A DNA stretch of 64,000 nt from assembly GCA_022712315.1 (NCBI GenBank), contig JALAGS010000235.1, forward strand, positions 124,001 to 188,000, written 5' to 3'. The notes under the pieces were generated by a model, which did no database searches, was not told the DNA's origin, and was given only the letters and a program-made list of their open reading frames with translations. Source of the DNA: Sphingobacterium sp. GTDB taxonomy: Bacteria > Bacteroidota > Bacteroidia > Sphingobacteriales > Sphingobacteriaceae. Of this stretch, positions 54,054 through 63,661 are shown in pieces. Positions within the stretch are counted from its first letter, which is position 1; every line of letters starts with the position of its first letter. A program made the position numbers and the translations under genes.

Positions 54054-56432
54054 TTATTCTTTTATCCACCGATAGCTGATACCCGCCATGATAACCCGTC
54101 CAGGTTGCCCGAGTAAATAACGGCTGGTAAAATTGAAGAGATTGTCACCGATCAGACGGAAGGTCAACCTTCTGTTCATCAGACTCTTTTCTACTGTCAT
54201 GTTAACCAGTGTATGATAGGGAATAAAAATGTCGTATTTGTCAATAAATTGGTTGCCATTGTATTCCTGAAAAGGTGTGGCACTTCTGAAATTGACCCGC
54301 GCATTGATGTTAACGCCCCAGGGTTGATATTCATATTGGGCTTTTGCATTGAACATGTGTCTCGAACGGTCCTCAATACCCCAATAATCTGATTTTTTGC
54401 TTTGGCGATATTCGCCTGTAGCGGGATCATTGATCTGGTTATAGGGATAACTGCCTTTGGCAATACTATCCAATACACTCAGGTCTTTGGCGATCAGATA
54501 CTGATAGCCCATCGACAATTGCAGATCTTTGGTTGCCTGATAAGTCAATGAAACTTCAAAACCTTTATTCATGGCTTTGGGCAGGTTGCGGTAGCTATAG
54601 ATCTGTGCGACTTTGGTACCGTTACCTACACTAACCGTGTTGATCTGATTGTTGATTCGATGGTAAAAGACCGAGAAATCTGCCTGCAATCTCTTGGACG
54701 GGTTCCAGGTCAGTCCAAGATTGTTTGAAATGCTGGTTTCGGCTTTAAGGTTGCCCGCCACTAGATTGAGCATATAGCTGTTTTTGTAACTCAGTTCACC
54801 GGCCTGATCCATGGCTGCGATCACATCGGCTACGCGCTCCGAACCGACGACAAGATAGTTGGCAGCTGGATTGAAGAAGACCTGATAGCGTATTTTATAG
54901 TCGGGTGCTTTGAATCCCGCGCCAACACCACCTTTTATTAGAAGGGTGGGACTGACATGGTATTGCAGACCCAAGCTCGGGCTGAGATGACCATTGTATA
55001 CATTAGTCTGATCATAACGTAGGCCCACGGTGGTTAATAATCGGTCTATTGGTTTCCACTCAGTCTGCAAATAGGCAAAGGCACTGTTCAAAGATCGTTT
55101 GGCATCCAGATCTTGGTTGTCCATGAGTTCGAGGCTACCGCCTATACCTCCCGTGAGTTTGACCTGTTGTGCAGGACTATACGCAAATTGCTGTTCGATG
55201 CGGTGTACATTTTGTCCGAATTGTTCTGCACTGGCTACAATACCTTGCTGTAACCATTGTGCGGCAATCTGAGAGTGGAAACGCGAGAAATAATAACGCG
55301 TCATGCTACGCAGTCCCGATTCAAAATTATGGTCGTAACTTGCCGAAAGATTGATGTCCTGATCTTTTTGTTTATCCTGTAAGGTCGCCGTTTCAGACCA
55401 GGCATTGATCATTTCAGATTCTCGGGCCGCATAACGTCCAGTGATACCCAGTGTTCCATTCTTACTTGTGCGATAGCGTATACGGCCCTGAAAACTGTAA
55501 TTGGTATAGGGCGGGAACGTCGTACTCTTTGAATCTAGATACTGCTTGTCTGTATTGAATCCGTCGGTGCGGTAATAATTGCCCGAAAAAACCGCACTGC
55601 CACGCTGATTAGCAAAAGGTGTCTCAGCTTCCAAAGTGGCATCGACGGTATTGAGATTGCCATAGAGGAGGGAGGCCTGTGCCTGCGGTGTTATGGCTCC
55701 ATGACGGGTGATGATATTGATGGCTCCACCCAGCGCATCACTTCCATATAAACAGGAGGAAGCTCCCTTGATGATCTCGATGCGCTCGATGTTGGTCACC
55801 GAAATGCGGGATAGGTCAAAGTTTCCACTATTGCGGCCAAGCATGGGCTGTCCGTCCACCAGCACCATCACATAGTTGCTACTGAAGCCCTGAATCTGAA
55901 CACCTACCGCTCTGGATCCTCCGGCAATATCGTTCACAATGGCAATACCGGTCTGCTCTTTGAGCACCTCATCGAGCCGACGGCTGCCCATAAGTTCAAT
56001 CTCGCGCTTGGTGATGACCTTGACGGGCATAGCCGCATTTTCGGCCTTGACAAGATTGTCGACAGCCTGCGCTTTTCCCTGCACATCAACGATATCCATC
56101 TGACGGTCCTCGGCTTTTAAAACAATAGTTAATTGCTGATTTTTATCTTCTAAATCGATGACCTGCCGTTGCCGCTGATAACCCAAAGCTTGTACTTGGA
56201 GTTCATAGCGACCCGCGTAAAGCTGATTGAACTGAAACCTCCCTGCAGTATCTGTTTTAAAAGCATATTTATCTGGATAAAGATAGACGGTCGCATTGGC
56301 CACGCCTTTATTGGATTCGTTCTTTAATACACCCGATATTTTCCATTTTTCCTGTGCTTGCACAGCGTAGATCTGGCATGTGCATAGGGCAATCAAGGTG
56401 CTTGTTCGAATAGATGAGATGCTTTTAAACAC
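54054..56432 (-). CDS. hmuR: TonB-dependent haem receptor (HmuR-like)
   Basis: Outer-membrane receptor of 792 residues. Signal peptide ends at YAVQAQE, followed by a carboxypeptidase-regulatory-like domain (about 30-115), plug (about 130-240, with VQIQGFSSNYVMVLVDGQPM and IERIEIIKGASSCLYGSDALGGAINIITR) and a 22-strand-type barrel ending VIMAGISYRWIKE. FKAPDYKIRYQVFFNPAANYLV resembles the FRAP/NPNL segment of haem receptors. The start is GTG 56432, since no ATG is available before the in-frame stop upstream. The GTG touches the shared 24-bp element. With the HmuY-like genes and the divergent ABC genes it forms one haem-uptake system. Confidence 0.85.
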   Translation of the reverse strand: MFKSISSIRTSTLIALCTCQIYAVQAQEKWKISGVLKNESNKGVANATVYLYPDKYAFKTDTAGRFQFNQLYAGRYELQVQALGYQRQRQVIDLEDKNQQLTIVLKAEDRQMDIVDVQGKAQAVDNLVKAENAAMPVKVITKREIELMGSRRLDEVLKEQTGIAIVNDIAGGSRAVGVQIQGFSSNYVMVLVDGQPMLGRNSGNFDLSRISVTNIERIEIIKGASSCLYGSDALGGAINIITRHGAITPQAQASLLYGNLNTVDATLEAETPFANQRGSAVFSGNYYRTDGFNTDKQYLDSKSTTFPPYTNYSFQGRIRYRTSKNGTLGITGRYAARESEMINAWSETATLQDKQKDQDINLSASYDHNFESGLRSMTRYYFSRFHSQIAAQWLQQGIVASAEQFGQNVHRIEQQFAYSPAQQVKLTGGIGGSLELMDNQDLDAKRSLNSAFAYLQTEWKPIDRLLTTVGLRYDQTNVYNGHLSPSLGLQYHVSPTLLIKGGVGAGFKAPDYKIRYQVFFNPAANYLVVGSERVADVIAAMDQAGELSYKNSYMLNLVAGNLKAETSISNNLGLTWNPSKRLQADFSVFYHRINNQINTVSVGNGTKVAQIYSYRNLPKAMNKGFEVSLTYQATKDLQLSMGYQYLIAKDLSVLDSIAKGSYPYNQINDPATGEYRQSKKSDYWGIEDRSRHMFNAKAQYEYQPWGVNINARVNFRSATPFQEYNGNQFIDKYDIFIPYHTLVNMTVEKSLMNRRLTFRLIGDNLFNFTSRYLLGQPGRVIMAGISYRWIKE

Positions 56433-56455
56433 TATTTTTATTTTTACTAATTCTA
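56432..56455 (-). promoter_or_regulatory. Shared 24-bp element before the haem receptor gene
   Basis: Plus-strand CTATTTTTATTT-N6-ATTCTA followed by AATAAT, as at 52385. It overlaps the GTG start by one base and would lie in the leader or cover the translation start. The remaining 290 bp to hmuT hold no gene; a CCTAT/ATAGG repeat around 56605-56620 may belong to the divergent hmuT promoter. Confidence 0.6.
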
Positions 56456-56743
56456 AATAATGTTACAAAAAACGGTAATCCACCTGAATTTTACTCTATG
56501 AAAAATGTCATAAATTCTATTTAATTCGTTTTTTGTCGCTGTTAAATTGATTGTCTTTTTATGGTAAATAGTTGTTTATTAGGTGTTTGTTGTGCTTTTT
56601 GTGACCTATTCTTTTATAGGAATGGATTCAATATAATTTGTATTTAGACTGATTATTGATTTGCTTTGTATGCAAGATGAGTGGCGAAGCAAGAAGTACA
56701 TGGAGAAATTTTGCTATTGCCCCGATAGAGCTAAACAATTGCG

Positions 56744-57601
56744 ATGAGTAAATTTTATGTTGTTATACTGTGTTTTTTGATGCAAATCGTTGGATGGGCG
56801 AGGGCACAGCAGAGAATTATTACATTAAACAGTTCGTTGACCGAAACGATCTACGGACTGGGAGTAGGCGAGCACATGGTCGCTACCGATGTGACAAGTA
56901 TATCACCCAAAGCGGCGGCGGCCTTACCGAGGGTAAGCAAGAATCGTTCGGTGTCGGCCGAAGGTTTATTATCTTTTAAACCGACGATCGCGATCGCGAA
57001 TGAGGGGGATGTACCCAAGGCTGTTGTTCAGCAAATCCGTGCGGCAGGGGTGAAATTTGTTTCGATCAAGCCCAACTATTCTGTTTCGGGTGCCCTTCGT
57101 TATATTCAGGAGGTAGCAGATGCTGTAGGCGAATCTGCAGCTGGAAAGAATTTGGTTTCACGTACAAAATTAAGTCTTGATCATACGATGGAATTGGTCA
57201 AGAAGGAAAATCAGGGAAAAGTAGCCCCGAAAGTACTGTTTTTGTATGCACGCGGTACAGGTACGATGAGTGTTGCTGGAAAAGGAAGCAGTCTCGATGC
57301 AATGATCACGTTGGCTGGCGGTAAAAACGCGGTTCAGGAGTTTTCGGATTTTAAACCATATACAACCGAAGCGCTGGTGCAGGCCAATCCAGATATTGTC
57401 TTGCTGTTTGACTTTGGAGCAAGTAGTCTTGGGGGCGAGGATGCAATTCTTAAATTGCCGGGTATGCGCATTACCAATGCGGGTAAAAACGATCGCATCT
57501 TGGTGATGAATGCCTCGTTGCTGGTCAATTTCAGTAATCGCCTGCCGGACGCAATTCTGGAATTGCACCGTGGATTTGGAAAAGTGATGGATTCAAAATA
57601 A
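56744..57601 (+). CDS. hmuT: Haem ABC transporter substrate-binding protein
   Basis: Periplasmic haem-binding protein of 285 residues. Signal peptide ends at RAQQ. The class III (siderophore/haem) binding fold is seen in RIITLNSSLTETIYGLGVGEHMVATDVTS, the mid-region VLFLYARGTGTMSVAGKGSSLDAMITLAGGKNAV typical of HmuT-type haem binders, and DFKPYTTEALVQANPDIVLLFDFG. First gene of hmuTUV, transcribed away from the receptor operon. It hands haem to the permease that follows after five bases. Confidence 0.9.
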   Translation: MSKFYVVILCFLMQIVGWARAQQRIITLNSSLTETIYGLGVGEHMVATDVTSISPKAAAALPRVSKNRSVSAEGLLSFKPTIAIANEGDVPKAVVQQIRAAGVKFVSIKPNYSVSGALRYIQEVADAVGESAAGKNLVSRTKLSLDHTMELVKKENQGKVAPKVLFLYARGTGTMSVAGKGSSLDAMITLAGGKNAVQEFSDFKPYTTEALVQANPDIVLLFDFGASSLGGEDAILKLPGMRITNAGKNDRILVMNASLLVNFSNRLPDAILELHRGFGKVMDSK

Positions 57602-57606
57602 ATCAG

Positions 57607-58638
57607 GTGCAAAGGAAACAGAAATTTATATTGCTGGCCCTGGGCCTCGTATTGGTTATGACGAGTATTGTTGCCTTGGGAATGGGGGCCTATCATATTC
57701 CGTCCGGTGATATATTAACGATGTTGCTGCAAAAGCTGCACTTGGGGAGTGCCAGCAGCGTGCCTAATATGCAACAAGATGTTCTTTTTGAGATTCGCAT
57801 GCCGCGTCTTTTGCTCGGACTTTTGGTCGGTGCAGCGCTCGGTATATCCGGTGCTGCCATCCAAGGTATATTCCGTAATCCGCTGGCTGAACCGGGGTTG
57901 ATTGGTATTTCGTCGGGGGCGTCTCTTTTTGCCGTATTGATTATCGCATTTGAGACTTTTCTCTTCACTTCGTTGTCTGCCTGGATCGGTTATTATTTAT
58001 TGGCTTTTGGTGCGTTTGTGGGGGCGGGTTTAACAGCCTTTCTAGTTTACCGTATTGCAAGCAAGAACGGGCGCCCCAATGTAACCACCATGTTATTGGC
58101 GGGGATTGCTATTAATGCATTTGCGGGGGCGCTAACAGGTTTGATGACTTATCTGTCTACAGAACAACAGTTGCGTACCATCACTTTTTGGATGCTGGGC
58201 AGTTTGGGCGGGGCTACTTGGGATAACTTAACCGCTTTGGCGCCATTTATTTTGATCCCGGTACTGATATTGCCCTTTTTTGGTAAGTCGCTGAATGCTT
58301 TTGCATTGGGCGAACTGCAGGCAGATCTATTGGGGATGCGCACGGACCGTGTCAAACGATGGGTCGTTATCCTCTCCACGTTAGCCGTGGGAGCTTCTGT
58401 TGCCGTATCGGGTATCATCGGATTTGTGGGACTGATCGTTCCGCATACGGTCCGGTTAATGGGCGGTGCGGATCATCGTTTTGTCCTTCCGGGCTCATTG
58501 CTGCTGGGTGCACTGGTGCTTACGCTGGCAGACGTGATTGCCAGGGTTGTTGTGGCACCGATAGAATTACCAATTGGTGTGATTACAGCACTTTTAGGAA
58601 CACCTGTATTCTTGTACATTTTAATTAAAGAGAAGTAG
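57607..58638 (+). CDS. hmuU: Haem ABC transporter permease (FecCD family)
   Basis: Inner-membrane permease of 343 residues with about ten hydrophobic helices. FecCD marks are QDVLFEIRMPRLLLGLLVGAALGISGAAIQGIFRNPLAEPGLIGISSGA, NVTTMLLAGIAINAFAGALTGLMTYLS and GFVGLIVPHTVRLMGGADHRFVLPGSLLLGA. GTG at 57607 is the apparent start, since the next in-frame ATG cuts into the first helix. It follows hmuT by five bases and precedes the ATPase gene by 33. Confidence 0.92.
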   Translation: MQRKQKFILLALGLVLVMTSIVALGMGAYHIPSGDILTMLLQKLHLGSASSVPNMQQDVLFEIRMPRLLLGLLVGAALGISGAAIQGIFRNPLAEPGLIGISSGASLFAVLIIAFETFLFTSLSAWIGYYLLAFGAFVGAGLTAFLVYRIASKNGRPNVTTMLLAGIAINAFAGALTGLMTYLSTEQQLRTITFWMLGSLGGATWDNLTALAPFILIPVLILPFFGKSLNAFALGELQADLLGMRTDRVKRWVVILSTLAVGASVAVSGIIGFVGLIVPHTVRLMGGADHRFVLPGSLLLGALVLTLADVIARVVVAPIELPIGVITALLGTPVFLYILIKEK

Positions 58639-58671
58639 TCTTTTGATGGAGACCTATAAAATAATCGTATT

Positions 58672-59463
58672 ATGTTGCGTGTAGAGAAAATCAACTATGA
58701 AGTGAATGGACGAAAGCTTCTGAAGGATATTACCTTTCAGGTGCGCAAAGGTGAGATCCTGGCCATTCTCGGCGCCAATGGTGCGGGTAAATCTACATTG
58801 ATGGGGGTGCTTTGTGGCGAAAAGAAACCAGATTCGGGCGCGGTTCATCTCAATGGAAAGGCTTTATTGGAATATGACCCAGCGACGCTGTCTAAATGCC
58901 GGGCGCTGTTGAGCCAGCAGCAGCAGATGACGTTGAGCTTTAACGTGGAAGAAATTGTGCTGATGGGAAGGTATCCGCATTACAAGAATACACCAAAGGA
59001 ACATGACTATAAGGTCGTTGCGGAAACCATGGAACTTTGTGGGGTATCGGCTTTCGCTGAGCGGGATTTTCTGAGCTTATCCGGTGGCGAGCAGCAACGT
59101 GTCCATCTTGCACGCATCTTGGCACAGATCTGGGATAACCCTGATTCATTGCTGTTATTGGATGAGCCTATTTCTGCGCTGGATTTGCATTACCAGCAGA
59201 AGGTCCTCGCGATAGCCCGTGCGCTTGCCCGCAAAGGATTTATGGTGGTGCTGATCGTGCATGATGTCAACTTTGCGGCCATGTACGCCGATCGTATCCT
59301 CATGCTCAAAAATGGGCGTAAGCTTTTTCATGGTACTCCTGTCGAAGTATTAGCTCAAAAGGAAATTTACACCATCTTTTCGGTCGAATCCAACGTCATT
59401 ATGAATCCAAGGACCTTAAAACCCTATGTTCAATTGGAGGAAATGGATATTGACTTGGATTAG
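58672..59463 (+). CDS. hmuV: Haem ABC transporter ATP-binding protein
   Basis: Cytoplasmic ATPase of 263 residues driving haem import. Walker A GANGAGKST at 34-42, ABC signature LSGGE at 136-140, Walker B LLLLDE at 160-165, and the switch histidine in VLIVHDVN. The length fits HmuV. It completes hmuTUV. Confidence 0.94.
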   Translation: MLRVEKINYEVNGRKLLKDITFQVRKGEILAILGANGAGKSTLMGVLCGEKKPDSGAVHLNGKALLEYDPATLSKCRALLSQQQQMTLSFNVEEIVLMGRYPHYKNTPKEHDYKVVAETMELCGVSAFAERDFLSLSGGEQQRVHLARILAQIWDNPDSLLLLDEPISALDLHYQQKVLAIARALARKGFMVVLIVHDVNFAAMYADRILMLKNGRKLFHGTPVEVLAQKEIYTIFSVESNVIMNPRTLKPYVQLEEMDIDLD

Positions 59464-59554
59464 TGTTGTTATTTAGAAAGATTATAAATAATTTTAAAAT
59501 ACCATCTTATTTCGTTAATTTTAACTGCTTCAAGCTTATTTAGGATTTGTAATC

Positions 59555-60517
59555 ATGTTGGTGAAAAGTAAAATAGTAGAGTTGGCAGATTGGCTTTTTG
59601 AAGAAGAAATTCCGGATGGCTATGTTCCCGACAAACCTTTGGTAGAAAATAGGATATCGATATCTAAGGATCCTGTACATATGGAGAATTTTCAGCTATC
59701 CACTTCAGGATTGTTTATCCTGCATGCTAAAATGCAGTTTGATCGACCTGTGCATGTTCTTACTGAAATTGAGGGGGAGACAATCACAAGTCAGTTTATC
59801 TTTTTTAAGCCTACGGACAGCAAATTGCCCTACGGCATGAGCAGACATAATATCCGTTATATCCCTTCGGTCAAATCCATTCATGAGGTGGAGCCGGGGA
59901 TCGAATACACCTACTTTATAGCCGTTATTTCCAAGGAGTATTACCTCAATTTGATCAAACGTGATTCCTTGCTGCATCAAGAATTTGTGCACGAGATCGA
60001 AAAGGGAGCGTATGTATCTTTCTCGGAAGAGGACCTGATGGCCACCTACGAAATGCAGCATACAATAACCGAACTGATCGAATCCAAGAAGAAAGGTGAA
60101 ATCCGTCGGTTGCATACGGAATCGCGTATCGTTGAACTGCTGATGTATCAGTTTGAACAATACAATGAGAAAACGGAAAGCAGCGATTCGTTATTCCACG
60201 AGGAAGATATACAGCGGCTAGAGATGGCTCGGCAGATTTTGGAGCAGCGCATTGCCAATCCGCCGACACAGAAGGAGCTCGCCGCAGAAGTGCTGACCAG
60301 TGAGAGCAAATTGCGTAAGGATTTTAAGGAATATTTTTCAGTAACCATACATGACTATCTCACACGTGTGCGGATGGAAAAGGCCAAAAGTTATCTCTTG
60401 GAAGATAAAATGACGGTTTATGAGGTTGCCCTATTAACGGGATATGGCCATCAAAATAACTTTAGCAGTGCGTTTAAAAAATATTACGGTATCTCACCAG
60501 GGGAGCTCAAAATGTAA
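59555..60517 (+). CDS. AraC-family regulator, likely of haem/iron genes
   Basis: Transcriptional regulator of 320 residues. The N-terminal part (about 1-210) resembles the sensor domain of PchR-type AraC proteins that respond to iron ligands (VHMENFQLSTSGLFILHAKMQFDRPVHV). The C-terminal AraC domain has PPTQKELAAEVLTSESKLRKDFKEYF and VYEVALLTGYGHQNNFSSAFKKYYGISPGELK. It follows hmuV in the same direction. Likely controls haem uptake; which site it binds is unknown, and the shared 24-bp element is one candidate. Confidence 0.82.
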   Translation: MLVKSKIVELADWLFEEEIPDGYVPDKPLVENRISISKDPVHMENFQLSTSGLFILHAKMQFDRPVHVLTEIEGETITSQFIFFKPTDSKLPYGMSRHNIRYIPSVKSIHEVEPGIEYTYFIAVISKEYYLNLIKRDSLLHQEFVHEIEKGAYVSFSEEDLMATYEMQHTITELIESKKKGEIRRLHTESRIVELLMYQFEQYNEKTESSDSLFHEEDIQRLEMARQILEQRIANPPTQKELAAEVLTSESKLRKDFKEYFSVTIHDYLTRVRMEKAKSYLLEDKMTVYEVALLTGYGHQNNFSSAFKKYYGISPGELKM

Positions 60518-60535
60518 GAAATTTCTGATCGGCAA

Positions 60536-61198
60536 TCAAAATGAACCGACCGGGAAAATCAGATCGTCCGTAATCGCATAACATTGATATGCGGCGGACA
60601 TATCGCTGCTGTCTAAACCGGTGAATTTACTAAATGCAGGAAGGATAATCTGATGCTCTGCTACCAAAAAGCAGGGCAGGCGCAGATGACGCTTTGGAGG
60701 GATGATTATACTGACGCCAGGGTGGATATGACCGCTGATTCTGAAGGATGAGGGATCTGCTGAATCAGCAGGATGATGTTGAAATAGGATGCTATTGAGT
60801 TCAAAAAATTCTTCGTGATGATGAATGCCAAAACGCTTGCTTATCTGAGACGATAGTCTATCATGATTACCTTTCACAAGATGAAGCTGGAGCTGAGGAT
60901 ATTTCAGCCTGAATACCTCCAATAAAAGTACTTCCTGATTAATACCTGCGTGCACAAGATCCCCAACAACAATGACCTGTTGGGGTTGATAATGGTCAAT
61001 CAGGTTCTCCAGCCTATTTAGGTCGGCTAGCGAAGTGTCCATGGGGATAGCAATGCCATGCTTTCTGAAATGTGCGGCTTTGCCGAGATGCAGGTCGGAT
61101 AAAATCAAGGATTTTGTTTCTTTCCAGAATATAGACCGCTGTGTATTAAGGATTAATTCTTGTTTATTAAATGTGATTGTTTGGTCTGCGATCTTCAT
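60536..61198 (-). CDS. pdeM: Ligase-associated DNA damage-response phosphoesterase PdeM
   Basis: Cytoplasmic calcineurin-like phosphoesterase of 220 residues. Motifs: LILSDLHLGKAAHFRKHGI, VVGDLVHAG, VKGNHDR and ISGHIHPG. The KAAHFRKHGIAIP segment is characteristic of ligase-associated PdeM proteins. Its start overlaps the helicase stop codon by four bases, so the genes are translationally coupled. With the helicase and ligase upstream it belongs to the LigC-type DNA-processing set that also includes an exonuclease, expected beyond the right edge. Confidence 0.9.
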   Translation of the reverse strand: MKIADQTITFNKQELILNTQRSIFWKETKSLILSDLHLGKAAHFRKHGIAIPMDTSLADLNRLENLIDHYQPQQVIVVGDLVHAGINQEVLLLEVFRLKYPQLQLHLVKGNHDRLSSQISKRFGIHHHEEFFELNSILFQHHPADSADPSSFRISGHIHPGVSIIIPPKRHLRLPCFLVAEHQIILPAFSKFTGLDSSDMSAAYQCYAITDDLIFPVGSF

Positions 61199-63657
61199 TT
61201 TCTGCGTTTCTTTTTTTGTGCATTTGCTTTTTCCATACGTTGAATTCGCTCGATCAGCGCTTCACTCGATAGGGATTGCCGGAGGCTATCGACTTTTATC
61301 GGGAAACTCAACGGTGTATATTCTTCTACAAAGGTATAGCGTATTTTACTATTATTTATCCGATCAAAGGCTTTTACGAGCCGATGTTCTTCCAATTGCT
61401 GATTGAAGACTTCGGAAAAAGCCTGTTTGAGCAACAGGTTGTTGGGATCGTGTTCCATCAGCACCCGGAAGATAATCCCTGAGGAGGCCTGCAGTGATTT
61501 GTTGTTCTGCTGTGTGCCGGGGTAATTCTGGACGACCAGTCCGGAGATAACAGCAATATCCCTGAATTTACGGCTGGCCATTTCTGCTGAATTGATGCTG
61601 CTGACCACATCTTCCATCAGATTCTTACGGCTCAATACCTTTTCGAGCTGTGCTTGGCTCAGCTGAATTTCCTTGTCGGAGTAAAGTTCGAAGCCATAGT
61701 CGTTCATCGCCATGGAAAAACTGATGGGGTATAATTTGCTGATGCGGTAAGCGACGAGGGCTGCCATGACTTCATGGATTAATCTTCCTTCCAAAGGATA
61801 GAAGAATAAATGATGCCCTTCACGGGTTTTGATATGTTCGACGAGGAATTCATCTTCGCTAGGGACTGCAGATAATGCCGCCTGTTTTTCAATCAGCGGT
61901 GCCAAAAAATGAAGTTCCTTCTTAGCCGGTGGAGCATCGGGGGCCTCCGCCAGTTTTTTGCGAAGGAAGTGGCTTAAGTTGGAGGATAAGGGAAGTCTGC
62001 CGCCGAGCCAGCTCGGTGTAATGGCTTTTCCGGATGAATTTTTTACAAACACGGTCATCTCTTTGACCATGACGAGTTCCAGTATCCTTCCTGCGAGGAT
62101 AAAGCGTTCACCTTTTTTGAGTTTGCTGATAAAATATTCTTCGATCATGCCAATATACCCGCCGGAGAGAAATTTAACACGCATCATCGCATCGCCCACA
62201 ATAGCGCCTATATTGAGGCGATGCAGCAAAGCCAGCCGACGATTTTTGATAACCCAGAGGCCTTCTTCATTCTGTATGACTTTGTGAAATTCCTCGTAGC
62301 GCTTGCCGATTTTTCCTCCTGCAGTGATAAAATACATGCACCATTGCCATTCTTCCTGTTCCATATATTTAAAGGCATGGGTGTCTGCAACAATGTTGTA
62401 CAGTTCTTCGGAGCGGAAACCGCCACCGAGGGCAATGGTAACCATAAATTGTACCAGGACATCAAATGTCTGTACCATGGGATCACGGTTTTCAATCGTC
62501 TGAGTTTTTACAGCTTCCTTTAATGCTGCAGCTTCGATCAGTTCTAGGGAGTGAGTGGGTACGAAATAAATCGTTGAGGTTTCGAAAGGACTATGTCCGC
62601 TTCTTCCAGCGCGTTGCATAAACCGGGCTACACCTTTACTTGATCCGATTTGAATAACTGTATCCACCGGTTTGAAGTCAACCCCGAGGTCGAGCGACGA
62701 CGTTGAAACGACAGCTTTAAGCTTGCCTGTACTCAGGTTTTCCTCAATCCATTCGCGTAAGTGTGCGTCGATAGAACTGTGGTGCAGCGCAATTTGTCCA
62801 GCAAAATCGGGATGTACCTGCAGCAGCAGCTGGTACCACATTTCACTTTGGCTTCTTGTATTGGTAAAGAGTATCGTACTCTTGCTTTGGAGTATAATAG
62901 GGACGACCTGATCGGCCAGATTCCCACCAAGGTGACCTGCCCAGGGAAGGAGTTCTACCTTGCTGGGATAGATCGGCTTAATTTCAATTTTCTTCTTCTC
63001 CTTAGCGATGATCTGTATACGCTTCGCTGCTGTCGGCAGTAAAACCTCTACGGCCTCATCGAGGTTACCTATTGTCGCTGTGATACCCCAGATACGTACC
63101 TTTTTGTAGTAAGATTTCAGAAACGAAAGTGCCAGTTCAACCATCACGCCACGTTTATTGCCCATCAGTTCATGCCATTCATCCACGGTAACACAGCGTA
63201 AGTGCTTGAAGTACTTGTCGCGCTGCTTTTGAGCAAGTAGCAGATGCAGGCTCTCTGGGGTAACAAGCAGGATGTCGGGCATAGACCGCGTCTGCTGGGC
63301 TTTGATCTTGGGATCGGTGTCGCCATTGCGGACCTGAACGACCCAGTCCAGACCGATATCGTCTATTGCAGCCTGCATAGCCCGGGCGAGATCTTTAGCT
63401 AGGGAACGCAAAGGTGTTACCCAAAGCAGTTTTAATCCCTTTTGGTACTCTTCGGGCTGGTTGAGGAAGTCTATCAGTACCGCCATAAACAGGGAAAAAG
63501 TTTTCCCAAATCCGGTAGGTGCAATGATCATCCCGCTATAACCTTGTGCATACTTTTCCCAGGCTTTGGTCTGAAAGCTAAAAGGGACATTTCCCTTGGA
63601 TTCGAAGTAATTATTGACAATTCGAAATCCTTCACTATCTGCTAATTTCTGCTTCAA
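61195..63657 (-). CDS. Lhr-like ligase-associated DNA helicase
   Basis: ATP-dependent helicase of 820 residues. Motif I IIAPTGFGKTFSLF, motif II VDEWHEL, motif Ia LRSLAKDL, and in the second RecA domain SSLDLGVDF and QRAGRSGH. The C-terminal region includes the Lhr winged-helix and DUF4175-like core. The start is TTG 63657, four bases after the ligase stop, with no better start in frame. It repairs or processes DNA together with the ligase, PdeM and an exonuclease; the physiological substrate is not settled in the family. Confidence 0.9.
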   Translation of the reverse strand: MKQKLADSEGFRIVNNYFESKGNVPFSFQTKAWEKYAQGYSGMIIAPTGFGKTFSLFMAVLIDFLNQPEEYQKGLKLLWVTPLRSLAKDLARAMQAAIDDIGLDWVVQVRNGDTDPKIKAQQTRSMPDILLVTPESLHLLLAQKQRDKYFKHLRCVTVDEWHELMGNKRGVMVELALSFLKSYYKKVRIWGITATIGNLDEAVEVLLPTAAKRIQIIAKEKKKIEIKPIYPSKVELLPWAGHLGGNLADQVVPIILQSKSTILFTNTRSQSEMWYQLLLQVHPDFAGQIALHHSSIDAHLREWIEENLSTGKLKAVVSTSSLDLGVDFKPVDTVIQIGSSKGVARFMQRAGRSGHSPFETSTIYFVPTHSLELIEAAALKEAVKTQTIENRDPMVQTFDVLVQFMVTIALGGGFRSEELYNIVADTHAFKYMEQEEWQWCMYFITAGGKIGKRYEEFHKVIQNEEGLWVIKNRRLALLHRLNIGAIVGDAMMRVKFLSGGYIGMIEEYFISKLKKGERFILAGRILELVMVKEMTVFVKNSSGKAITPSWLGGRLPLSSNLSHFLRKKLAEAPDAPPAKKELHFLAPLIEKQAALSAVPSEDEFLVEHIKTREGHHLFFYPLEGRLIHEVMAALVAYRISKLYPISFSMAMNDYGFELYSDKEIQLSQAQLEKVLSRKNLMEDVVSSINSAEMASRKFRDIAVISGLVVQNYPGTQQNNKSLQASSGIIFRVLMEHDPNNLLLKQAFSEVFNQQLEEHRLVKAFDRINNSKIRYTFVEEYTPLSFPIKVDSLRQSLSSEALIERIQRMEKANAQKKKRRK

Positions 63658-63661
63658 TGTA

